Source: Gudongella sp964604145
Lineage (GTDB): Bacteria; Bacillota; Clostridia; Tissierellales; Tissierellaceae
DNA: 23,306 nucleotides
Direction of reading: 5' to 3'
NCBI GenBank assembly: GCA_964604145.1
Contig: CAZRXS010000021.1
Location: forward strand, 1-23,306
The position numbers and the translations under genes were made by a program. Shown in pieces: positions 7,650 through 14,838 of this stretch. Numbering within the stretch: position 1 is the stretch's first letter; each line of letters starts with the position of its first letter. The notes under the pieces were generated by a model, which saw only the letters and a list, made by a program, of their open reading frames with translations, did not search any database and was not told the origin of the DNA.

Positions 7650-8267
7650 ATGAAAAAAACATTGCAAAGGACAATACAAGTTATATTATTAGTAATATTT
7701 ATTGCGTTAATAATTATGGGAAGACCTCAATTGTGGCTGGGGTTATTTATTCTAGGAGTTTTAGCATCTTTTATATTTGGAAGAGTTTTTTGTGGATGGG
7801 TATGTGCTATTAATACAGTATTAATAGGGGTTACTGGACTAAAGAAGAAATTGAAAATAAAGGACAGAAAAATTCCAGAATGGTTAAAAAGCCCAATAAC
7901 AAGGTATGCAGCACTTGGAATATTCCTAGTGACATTTATTTTTACTCTTAGGACAGGTTTGAAACTCCCCGTTTTACCTATTGTAATCCTAATCGGAACC
8001 GTTTTAACATTTTTATACCCTGAAGAACTGTGGCATAGATACCTTTGCCCATATGGAACTATATTACATAATTCATCTAAGACATCTAAAAAGGGTGTCG
8101 GGATTGATTCTGACAAATGCATTAACTGCGGAATTTGTATAAGAGTTTGTCCAGCTGTTGCAGTTAAAAAAGGAGAAAAGAGCCACGAAGTATCAATAGA
8201 TGATTGCTTGGTCTGTATGGAATGTATTAGAAAATGCCCACAGAATGCAATAAGCTACAAACTCTAA
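7650..8267 (+). CDS. NapH/CcoG-like membrane polyferredoxin
   Basis: A 205-residue integral membrane iron-sulfur protein. Hydrophobic segments lie at about 8-23, 28-45, 85-100 and 107-123. The Fer4_5-type motif FGRVFCGWVC (C48, C52) and a second RYLCPYG (C133) match the NapH/NosR/YccM group. The C-terminal cytoplasmic part carries two complete [4Fe-4S] motifs: C157/C160/C163 with C167, and C186/C189/C192 with C196. Such proteins move electrons between quinol or ferredoxin pools and a partner; the partner here is unknown. ATG 7650 has AAAGGATGG nine bases upstream; the TTG at 7629 overlaps that ribosome site. First gene of an operon with an RND efflux system, with 20 bases to the next start. 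That coupling is unusual. Confidence 0.87.
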   Translation: MKKTLQRTIQVILLVIFIALIIMGRPQLWLGLFILGVLASFIFGRVFCGWVCAINTVLIGVTGLKKKLKIKDRKIPEWLKSPITRYAALGIFLVTFIFTLRTGLKLPVLPIVILIGTVLTFLYPEELWHRYLCPYGTILHNSSKTSKKGVGIDSDKCINCGICIRVCPAVAVKKGEKSHEVSIDDCLVCMECIRKCPQNAISYKL

Positions 8268-8287
8268 GGAAAGTAGGGAGGTTCATT

Positions 8288-9553
8288 GTGAAAAAAAGAA
8301 ACTTTATAATACTAGCTTTAGTCCTTATTGGAGGAGTTTTTCTAGTTAATAATATCTTAGTAGATAGGATAAAAGCACAAAATATTCCTATAATAGAAGA
8401 AAAAGGCTTTGTAACAGAGCTTTATAAAATAGAAAGAGAAACCATGGTAGATTCATTAAAATACAATGGAACTTTATGGAGCGCTAATTCAGCAATAATA
8501 AGCGCACAAACCCAAGGAGAGATAATGGAAGTATTAGCAAATGAAGGAGGTAACGTAAAAAAAGGAGACCTTTTAATCCAAGTCGATGTAGATAAGCTCC
8601 TTGCTAAAAAAAGTTCTATTATAAAGAGTAGAGAAAAAATTTCTTCCCAATTACAATATGTCAATAAAAAGAAAAACGATTACTATAGCGACAACTCACT
8701 TTTATCCAAACTTGAAGCAATAGAAGAGAATATCCGCTATAACGAAGAAGAACTTGAAAAATTGTATAAGCTACTAGATGCTGGTGCGGTTGCAAGCTCT
8801 ACAGTTGATGGTGCATCTCACCAGTTAGAACTTTTAAAAATTCAAAGAGATGAACTCTCTGCTACTATAAATGAAGGCTATGATAAAATTTCAAGTGAGT
8901 TTGCTGTATTGTCAAAACAAGTTGGAGAGATAGATGGAAGCCTTAATGAAATAAATTTATCCATATCAGATGGGAATATAAGAGCTCCCTTTGATGGGAA
9001 GGTAACTAGTTTACTTGTTTCAAAAGGTGAGTTGTTATCTCCAGGAAAACCAGTTTTAAATATTGAAGAGGTCAAAAATGTTGTAGCTGGTGCTGATATT
9101 GGAGAGGTAGACCTAATTAAGCTTAAAGAAGATATGAAAGCCTATGTATCAATTGCAAGCGGAGAAAAAATTTATAATGGGCTTGTAAAATATTTAAGCC
9201 CTTCTATAAATCCAAAGACAAGACTTGGAGAGTTAGAAGTTTCTGTAGATATACCAGCAGATGACGTAGTATTAGGTGCAAGTGCACAGATAACAGTGCT
9301 ATTAACTGAAGAAGAGAATCAGATATTAATCCCAATCACTGCTGTTAAATCATTTAGTAATAACGACTTTGTCTATACTCAGGCTGATGATAAAAAGGTT
9401 TATGAAAGGAAAGTGGAGCTTGGAAAAAGGATAGGAGATAGCTACCAAGTTCTAGCTGGACTAGAAGAGGGAGATATTATCGCCATTAGGAATGTTTCAT
9501 CACTTGGAAATGGCGTTGCTATCTATACTATTCCCACGGAGGAAGAAAGATGA
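8288..9553 (+). CDS. RND-type membrane fusion (adaptor) protein, HlyD/AcrA family
   Basis: Periplasmic-adaptor family protein of 421 residues, working with the adjacent RND pump outside the cytoplasmic membrane. It has an N-terminal hydrophobic anchor (about 5-22) and split lipoyl halves: one near 55-85 containing GEIMEVLANEGGNVKKGDLL, the other near 230-260 containing IRAPFDGKVTSLLVSKGELL. Between them is a long charged alpha-helical hairpin (about 90-225), followed by beta-barrel and membrane-proximal domains. There is no lipobox cysteine. The GTG start has AGGGAGG six bases upstream; an upstream in-frame ATG at 8234 would overlap the ferredoxin gene by 34 bases and has no better site. The stop overlaps the pump's ATG by four bases (ATGA), indicating translational coupling. 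Confidence 0.9.
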   Translation: MKKRNFIILALVLIGGVFLVNNILVDRIKAQNIPIIEEKGFVTELYKIERETMVDSLKYNGTLWSANSAIISAQTQGEIMEVLANEGGNVKKGDLLIQVDVDKLLAKKSSIIKSREKISSQLQYVNKKKNDYYSDNSLLSKLEAIEENIRYNEEELEKLYKLLDAGAVASSTVDGASHQLELLKIQRDELSATINEGYDKISSEFAVLSKQVGEIDGSLNEINLSISDGNIRAPFDGKVTSLLVSKGELLSPGKPVLNIEEVKNVVAGADIGEVDLIKLKEDMKAYVSIASGEKIYNGLVKYLSPSINPKTRLGELEVSVDIPADDVVLGASAQITVLLTEEENQILIPITAVKSFSNNDFVYTQADDKKVYERKVELGKRIGDSYQVLAGLEEGDIIAIRNVSSLGNGVAIYTIPTEEER

Positions 9554-12500
9554 GTTTTGGTAGAATATCAGTAGAAAAAAAATATATTATACTTTCAGCT
9601 ATGATAGCCCTTGTGATATTTGGTTTTTTTAGCATGCTTACATTAAAAACCCAACTATCACCAGAGACCAATGCTCCAACAGCAACAGTAATAACTGTTT
9701 ACCCAGGAGCATTAGCACAAGATGTAACAACAGATGTATCAAAGCCATTAGAAGAAGCATTTGGCAAACTCAATGGCATTTTAGATATATCATCTACAAG
9801 TCAGGATAATATGTCAATTATCAAACTGACATTTGATTATTCTACTGATATAGACCAAGCTGCTGTTGATATTCAAAACACAGTTAGTAGGATAAAAAAT
9901 GAATTGCCAGAAGGGATTGAAGAATCGCAAGTATTAAAATTTAGTGTTTCAGATCAGCCTATTATGACTATTGGCTTATCAAGTGAAAATATTGATTTAA
10001 AAAGCTTAAGACAACTTACAGAAGATAATATTATGACACGGTTGCAACTTGTAGAAGGAGTTGCGGCAGTAAATATATTTGGTGGACACTTACAAGAAAT
10101 CCAAGTTCAACTAGATGAAGCTAAGCTAAGATCATATGGTATTGGAATTGAACAAATATCAAAAACCCTTCAGATGACAAATATAAAGGCACCTGCAGGA
10201 AGCATTAGATTTGATGGAAAAGATTTGAAATTAAGAGTAGAAGAGAGCATTATTTCCACTGCAGAGCTTGAAAACATTTCAATTCCCATGCCAACAGGGG
10301 GGTCTATTCCTCTATCAGAATTAGGTCAAATAGATTCAGGGATTGAAAATCTGCAAGCATCCTATAGACTTAATGGAGAAGAGGGCTTTGCACTATTAAT
10401 TACTAAAAAATCTGATTTTAACACTGTTGATGTCACAAAAAACGTTAGTGCCGAATTAGAAGAGTTAAGAGGAGATTATGAATATATAGATATCTTAATT
10501 GCCAATGATGATTCAATTTTTACAAATCAAATGGTTGGGAATATGGCTTCTAGCATCTTACTTGCAATCATATTTACAATGATTGTAATACTTTTGTTTA
10601 TTAGGGAAGTTTCAAGAGCCTTAGTAATATCAATTTCAATGCCACTTGTATTTTTAAGCACACTTGGCCTAATGAAGGCTTTTGGAATGAATCTAGACCT
10701 AGTTACATTATCTGCATTAATATTAAGTATAGGTTTTGTAGTTGATACTTCAATAGTGGTGGTTGAAAATGTAAATAGCCACTTTGACAGAGGAAAAACT
10801 ATTTATAATGCTGCAATAGATGGGACAGATGAAATTGCAATCCCAAGTATTGCAGGTGCAACGACAACCCTAATAGTGTTGTTTCCACTCCTTTTTATTG
10901 AAGGATTTGTTGGCGAAATGTTTAAGCCATTGTCAATGACTCTAATATTTGCAATATCGTCATCCCTATTTATAGCCCTTCTTATGATACCCTTATTAAC
11001 AGTGATTTTAGACCCTTTTAAATTTGAAAAACTAGGCAGGGCAATTTCAGTTTTAGGAAACCCTTTTAATAAGTTTATGGATAAGTTACTAGAAAAATAT
11101 TTAGTGCTTTCAAGGCGGGTGCTTAAACATAAAAAATCCACACTCCTTATTCTTTTAGTGCTTTTAATATCCAGTGGCTTATTTATTAAAAACAATGGAA
11201 TGGAGATGTTGCCTAAGTTTGATAGTGGGGTTTCGTATATAACTCTTGAGATGAAACCTGGAACCCCTTTGGATGAGACTTCGCTAACAGTATCGATATT
11301 AGAAGACTATTTAAGCAATCAAGCAGAAGTCGATAGTTTTGATTCAAGAATTGGCTATGAAAAAGGAACTATGCAGCAAGGTGATTTTGGCATAATGGGT
11401 GTAGATGGCGCGATAATCACAGTTAATTTATTTTCAAGAAAAGAAAGAGATAAAACAATCTGGGAATTTCAAAAAGAGCTAAGAGAACAAATAGAACTTC
11501 TACCTGGATTAAATAGATATGTGGTCAAGGAAAAGGGAGGAACAGCAGTTACAGGATCCTCAGCACCCTTACAAGTAATGATAAAAGGTGATGAAGCAGA
11601 AGTTCTCTACCATATTGCGGACCAGGCGGAGGCAATAATTGAAGATGTAGAAGGTACAACAAATATATTTACTAGCTACAATAACTCTTATAGGCAAATG
11701 ACGGTAGATCTTTCTCAGGATAGGTTAATGGAACTAGGACTTACAAGTGCCAATGTTTCACAGCAGTTATATGGCAGAATGGAAGGTATCCAATCAAGCA
11801 GTATTTTATCTGAAGCAAAGAACAGCATAGATATAAATGTAGGCTATAAAGACAAAGATATTTCAGATATAGATTTTTTAATGAACACACCAATAAAAAC
11901 TCCTCTAGGTGTTGAGGTCCCACTAAAAGAAATAGCCAGTGTTAATATTGAAAACCGTTCAAACTTAGTTGAAAGAGAAAATATGTCATATGTGGTTAGA
12001 ATTTCAGGTTTCTCTGAAGAGCGAGCATTTAGTCACATAGTAGATGATATAAAAAGTACTCTCCGGAAAATTGAACTACCAAAGGGCTACTCCATAGAAT
12101 TTACGGGAGAACAAGAAGCATTAACCGATTCAATAGGAGATATGATTTTTCTTCTTGCCTTAGCGATAATATTTGTGTACCTGGTATTAGTTCCACAATT
12201 TTCTTCCTTTATGCATCCAATAACAATAATGACTGCAATCCCCCTTATTGTAATAGGAGTTGCACCAGCCCTATGGTTTACAGGTAAGTATATGTCTATG
12301 CCAGTATTTCTAGGATTTATACTCTTAGCAGGTACGGTGGTTAACAACTCAATTCTACTTGTAGATGCCATCAATGGATCCAGAGAAGAAGGAAAAGAGA
12401 TGCAAGAATCAATTGAGCAGGCTATAAGATCAAGGTATAGGCCAATTATGATGACAGCTCTTTCAGATATAGTAGGAATGCTTCCACTAGCCCTGCAACT

Positions 12501-12657
12501 AGCCCTAGGTTCAGAAAGATTTTCACCACTAGCAATAGCAGTAATTGGTGGAATGCTAGCAGCAACACTTCTTACAATAATAGTAATACCACTTATATAT
12601 GTGATACTAGATGGTTTTAAAGAAAAATTTATGGTTTATTATACGAGTAAGGCATAG
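9550..12657 (+). CDS. RND efflux transporter, AcrB/SwrC-like
   Basis: A 1035-residue inner-membrane pump with typical RND length and internal duplication. Each half has a transmembrane helix, a large extracellular porter domain, then a bundle of transmembrane helices (about residues 330-530 and 870-1025). In TM4 the proton-relay pair (AcrB D407/D408) is D399/T400. In TM10 the AcrB K940 position is N932; NN at this place is seen in Gram-positive homologues. The conserved arginine-proline motif RYRPIMMTAL is kept. Proton-driven export of lipophilic compounds is the family role; substrate unknown. No outer-membrane channel is expected in a Firmicute and none is encoded. Last gene of the operon. 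No terminator is obvious before the toxin-antitoxin promoter 10 bases on. Confidence 0.92.
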   Translation: MSFGRISVEKKYIILSAMIALVIFGFFSMLTLKTQLSPETNAPTATVITVYPGALAQDVTTDVSKPLEEAFGKLNGILDISSTSQDNMSIIKLTFDYSTDIDQAAVDIQNTVSRIKNELPEGIEESQVLKFSVSDQPIMTIGLSSENIDLKSLRQLTEDNIMTRLQLVEGVAAVNIFGGHLQEIQVQLDEAKLRSYGIGIEQISKTLQMTNIKAPAGSIRFDGKDLKLRVEESIISTAELENISIPMPTGGSIPLSELGQIDSGIENLQASYRLNGEEGFALLITKKSDFNTVDVTKNVSAELEELRGDYEYIDILIANDDSIFTNQMVGNMASSILLAIIFTMIVILLFIREVSRALVISISMPLVFLSTLGLMKAFGMNLDLVTLSALILSIGFVVDTSIVVVENVNSHFDRGKTIYNAAIDGTDEIAIPSIAGATTTLIVLFPLLFIEGFVGEMFKPLSMTLIFAISSSLFIALLMIPLLTVILDPFKFEKLGRAISVLGNPFNKFMDKLLEKYLVLSRRVLKHKKSTLLILLVLLISSGLFIKNNGMEMLPKFDSGVSYITLEMKPGTPLDETSLTVSILEDYLSNQAEVDSFDSRIGYEKGTMQQGDFGIMGVDGAIITVNLFSRKERDKTIWEFQKELREQIELLPGLNRYVVKEKGGTAVTGSSAPLQVMIKGDEAEVLYHIADQAEAIIEDVEGTTNIFTSYNNSYRQMTVDLSQDRLMELGLTSANVSQQLYGRMEGIQSSSILSEAKNSIDINVGYKDKDISDIDFLMNTPIKTPLGVEVPLKEIASVNIENRSNLVERENMSYVVRISGFSEERAFSHIVDDIKSTLRKIELPKGYSIEFTGEQEALTDSIGDMIFLLALAIIFVYLVLVPQFSSFMHPITIMTAIPLIVIGVAPALWFTGKYMSMPVFLGFILLAGTVVNNSILLVDAINGSREEGKEMQESIEQAIRSRYRPIMMTALSDIVGMLPLALQLALGSERFSPLAIAVIGGMLAATLLTIIVIPLIYVILDGFKEKFMVYYTSKA

Positions 12658-12664
12658 GGAAATG

Positions 12665-12673
12665 TGGTATAAT
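12665..12673 (+). promoter_or_regulatory. Extended -10 promoter of the toxin-antitoxin pair
   Basis: TGGTATAAT is a TGn-extended -10 with a perfect hexamer. No good -35 is seen. It lies eight bases after the RND stop and 35 bases before the antitoxin start, whose ribosome site is GGGAGGGGAA. Confidence 0.55.
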
Positions 12674-12707
12674 ATCAATACAAGATTATATTTTGGGAGG
12701 GGAAACT

Positions 12708-12962
12708 ATGACTCTGGCAAAGAAAATAGAAGAAACCCTAAAGGGTGAACTAGCTCCAGAAGATATTAAAACAGTTATTGATATTGCTGAATTTTTGAAA
12801 TCAAAGAGAGATAAATTGGTATGGGATAAAATAAATGAATCAGAGTCAGAATATGTATCCAAAGAAGAGAATAGACGCTTAGAAGAGATAAAGGCTGATG
12901 GTGAATTTATTAATCAGGAGGATGTTTTAAAAGAATTAGGAATTAGCAAAGATGAAATATAA
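12708..12962 (+). CDS. Putative antitoxin of a RelE/ParE-type pair
   Basis: An 84-residue, strongly charged, helix-rich protein. I do not recognise the DNA-binding fold with confidence. The first half (LKGELAPEDIKTVIDIAEFLKSK) resembles small addiction-module antitoxins; the C-terminal half, ending in DVLKELGISKDEI, would be the toxin-wrapping part. The call rests mainly on position: it overlaps the following RelE-type toxin by 11 bases and has its own extended -10 promoter. ATG 12708 follows GGGAGGGGAA directly; the TTG at 12693 lies upstream of that site. Confidence 0.65.
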   Translation: MTLAKKIEETLKGELAPEDIKTVIDIAEFLKSKRDKLVWDKINESESEYVSKEENRRLEEIKADGEFINQEDVLKELGISKDEI

Positions 12963-13203
12963 TATAAAATATGAGAAAAAAGCTTTGAAATATCTTAAGA
13001 AGCTTGATAAAAATACACAATTAAGAATAATTAAATCGATAAATAACTTGCCACTTGGAGATGTAAAAAAGTTACAAGGGAATACAGAAAACTATAGATT
13101 AAGAGTTGGCAGCTATAGAATTATATTTAGTAAGCATGATGAAAATTTAATTATTTTAATTATAGAAATAAAAGCTCGCGGAGAAGTATATAATAAATTG
13201 TAG
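12952..13203 (+). CDS. RelE/ParE-family toxin
   Basis: An 83-residue basic protein matching the RelE/YafQ/ParE fold. It has an N-terminal KALKYLKKLDKNTQLRI helix, a central KKLQGNTENYRLRVGSYRIIF strand block that is the family hallmark, and a final IEIKARGEVY strand. RelE members cleave mRNA on the ribosome, while ParE members inhibit gyrase; which applies cannot be told here. The start ATG lies within the end of the antitoxin gene, so expression is coupled. A strong terminator follows 30 bases after the stop. Confidence 0.8.
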   Translation: MKYNIKYEKKALKYLKKLDKNTQLRIIKSINNLPLGDVKKLQGNTENYRLRVGSYRIIFSKHDENLIILIIEIKARGEVYNKL

Positions 13204-13233
13204 ATTTGGGGAATATAATCTTATAAACAAGTG

Positions 13234-13269
13234 GAGGATGGAAAGCTTAAGTTCTTTCCATCCTCTTTC
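13234..13269 (+). terminator. Rho-independent terminator after the toxin gene
   Basis: A 12-bp perfect stem, GAGGATGGAAAG (13234-13245) with CTTTCCATCCTC (13254-13265), has an eight-base loop and is followed by TTTCT. Confidence 0.8.
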
Positions 13270-13368
13270 TGATTAAATTTAAAGAGTAAAGCTCAGGAAT
13301 ATGAAAATGCAAGATACAATAAAAATTTGGAATTTAGTAACTAAAGATATAAAATAAATTTGAGATAT

Positions 13369-13377
13369 TGATATAAT
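13369..13377 (+). promoter_or_regulatory. Extended -10 promoter of carbamate kinase
   Basis: TGATATAAT gives a TGn-extended -10 with a consensus hexamer (13372-13377). No clear -35. It lies 54 bases upstream of the start codon. The remaining 13270-13368 holds nothing else I can identify. Confidence 0.5.
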
Positions 13378-13431
13378 AGATGGGTAAGATATTGTAGGTA
13401 AGAGAAAAATACTTTAAAGGGAGATCGATTT

Positions 13432-14361
13432 ATGAGTAGAATTTTAATTGCTTTAGGTGGAAATGCATTGGGGGATTCCCCAGAAGAACAGAAAGAAATA
13501 TTAAAAGACGGCGTAAAAAACATAGCTGATTTAATAGAAGAAGGCCATAATGTAGTGTTAGTTCATGGAAATGGACCACAAGTTGGTATGATAAGTTTAG
13601 CTATGGATAATTCAAACAAGCTAACTGGGGAGACACCTGAGATGCCATTTCCTGAATGTGGAGCTATGAGCCAAGGCTATATTGGTTATCATATTCAAAA
13701 TGCTTTAAAAAGAGAACTAGCATCCAGGAAAATTGAAAAAAATGTTGCAACTCTTGTCACTCAAGTTGTTGTTGAATTAAAAGACTCTGCATTTAAAAAT
13801 CCTACAAAGCCAATTGGTAAATTCTACTCTAAAGAAGAATCAGAAAAGATTGAAGTTGAAAAAGGTTTCCTTTTTAAAGAAGATTCTGGACGGGGTTACA
13901 GAAGAGTTGTAGCATCTCCTAAACCAGTAGATATTGTAGAAAAGGAAGTAATCGACAAATTAGTTAATGCAGGTACAATAGTTATTGCTGCAGGTGGTGG
14001 CGGCATACCAGTTGTAGTAGATGGATATGGATACAAGGGAGTTTCTGCTGTTATAGATAAAGACCTAGCAAGCGAAAAACTGGCAGAACTATTAAAAGTT
14101 GATATACTCTTAATCCTAACTGCTGTAGATAGAGTTGCAATTAATTTTGGAAAAGCAAACCAAAGAGATTTAGACACTTTAACTATAGAACAAGCAGAAC
14201 AATATGTACAACAAGGACAATTTGGAGCAGGGAGCATGGAACCTAAGATAAATGCTGCAATTGGATTTGTTAAGAATAATAAGGGAGCAAAAGCCATTAT
14301 AGCTTCCCTAGCAAACGCAAAAGAAGCGATAAATGGTAGAAGTGGAACAAGGATAAAATAA
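13432..14361 (+). CDS. arcC: Carbamate kinase
   Basis: Catalyses ATP + carbamate = ADP + carbamoyl phosphate, normally run towards ATP in arginine, citrulline or purine-derivative fermentation. The 309-residue length is usual for the amino-acid-kinase fold. ALGGNALG (7-14) is the phosphate-binding start and VHGNGPQVG (44-52) is the family signature. Also present are AAGGGGIPVV, the IDKDLASEKLAE motif and LTAVDRVAINF near the C-terminal nucleotide site. The start follows AAAGGGAG. No arginine deiminase or ornithine carbamoyltransferase lies beside it in the window. It is flanked by a terminator upstream and by a repeat plus sequence gap downstream, so any partner could only be across the gap. 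Confidence 0.95.
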   Translation: MSRILIALGGNALGDSPEEQKEILKDGVKNIADLIEEGHNVVLVHGNGPQVGMISLAMDNSNKLTGETPEMPFPECGAMSQGYIGYHIQNALKRELASRKIEKNVATLVTQVVVELKDSAFKNPTKPIGKFYSKEESEKIEVEKGFLFKEDSGRGYRRVVASPKPVDIVEKEVIDKLVNAGTIVIAAGGGGIPVVVDGYGYKGVSAVIDKDLASEKLAELLKVDILLILTAVDRVAINFGKANQRDLDTLTIEQAEQYVQQGQFGAGSMEPKINAAIGFVKNNKGAKAIIASLANAKEAINGRSGTRIK

Positions 14362-14365
14362 AGGT

Positions 14366-14387
14366 GGGGACAAAAAGAACCGTCCCC
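14366..14387. repeat. GGGGAC...GTCCCC hairpin repeat, copy 2
   Basis: Exact reverse complement of the 22-base element at 6592-6613. It continues into CTTTGTCCCTTA and then the N-run, so a longer repeat probably caused the assembly break. It could incidentally terminate arcC transcription. Confidence 0.75.
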
Positions 14388-14398
14388 TTTGTCCCTTA

Positions 14399-14498
14399 NN
14401 NNNNNNNNNNNNNNNNNNNNNNNNNNNNNNNNNNNNNNNNNNNNNNNNNNNNNNNNNNNNNNNNNNNNNNNNNNNNNNNNNNNNNNNNNNNNNNNNNN
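14399..14498. other. Assembly gap (100 N)
   Basis: Exactly 100 unknown bases, the conventional scaffold spacer, so the true distance between arcC and the metG leader is not known. Confidence 0.98.
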
Positions 14499-14516
14499 AC
14501 ACAAAAAAACCAAAAC

Positions 14517-14544
14517 TTGACTTATCAACAATTTAAGCTATAAT
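14517..14544 (+). promoter_or_regulatory. Promoter of the T-box/metG operon
   Basis: TTGACT (14517-14522) and TATAAT (14539-14544) with a 16-base spacer. The start is expected near 14551, just before the T-box leader. Confidence 0.75.
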
Positions 14545-14554
14545 TATTAGTAAT

Positions 14555-14807
14555 CCACATTTAAAGATAGCGAAGGGAAGAGTAGGAGAAGTCTGGTTTT
14601 AAAGAGAGTTGGGGAAAGCTGGGACCCTAATAAACAAGAGCTCTGAACATGGTCTCTGAATTGCTTAATCGACTAAGATTATGACGAGGGCAGTCGTTAA
14701 ACTGCAAGGTTTTAAACCTACTGAGATTATAGTTGCGAAGCTATAATAATTAGAGTGGTACCACGAAGTCTTCCTTTGTCTCTATAGAGATGGAGGTTTT
14801 TTTGTTT
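14555..14807 (+). promoter_or_regulatory. T-box riboswitch, methionine-type, upstream of metG
   Basis: A leader that reads through into the synthetase gene when uncharged tRNA binds. AGAGAGTTGGGGAAAGCTGG at 14602-14621 is the distal stem I region. The specifier region, CTGAACATGG, presents ATG (14649-14651), matching tRNA-Met. AGAGTGGTACCACG (14752-14765) is the T-box antiterminator sequence, with TGGT able to pair with a tRNA ending ACCA. The terminator is a 10-bp stem, CCTTTGTCTC with GAGATGGAGG, around a TATA loop (14773-14796), followed by seven T. All parts are in the normal order before a methionyl-tRNA synthetase. Confidence 0.92.
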
Positions 14808-14838
14808 TTAAAATCCTACTTAAGAAAGGAAAGATAAT

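Noticed and set aside
12087..12374. 95-codon minus-strand frame within the RND gene
   Set aside because: No motif, ribosome site or promoter; antisense of conserved transmembrane coding sequence.
13432..14361. arcC as part of an arginine deiminase operon
   Set aside because: No arcA, arcB or arginine/ornithine antiporter gene is visible on either side; the downstream side is interrupted by the gap, so this cannot be claimed.
13896..14531. 211-codon minus-strand frame across the first N-run
   Set aside because: It is open only because the N block hides stops, and the rest is the antisense of arcC.
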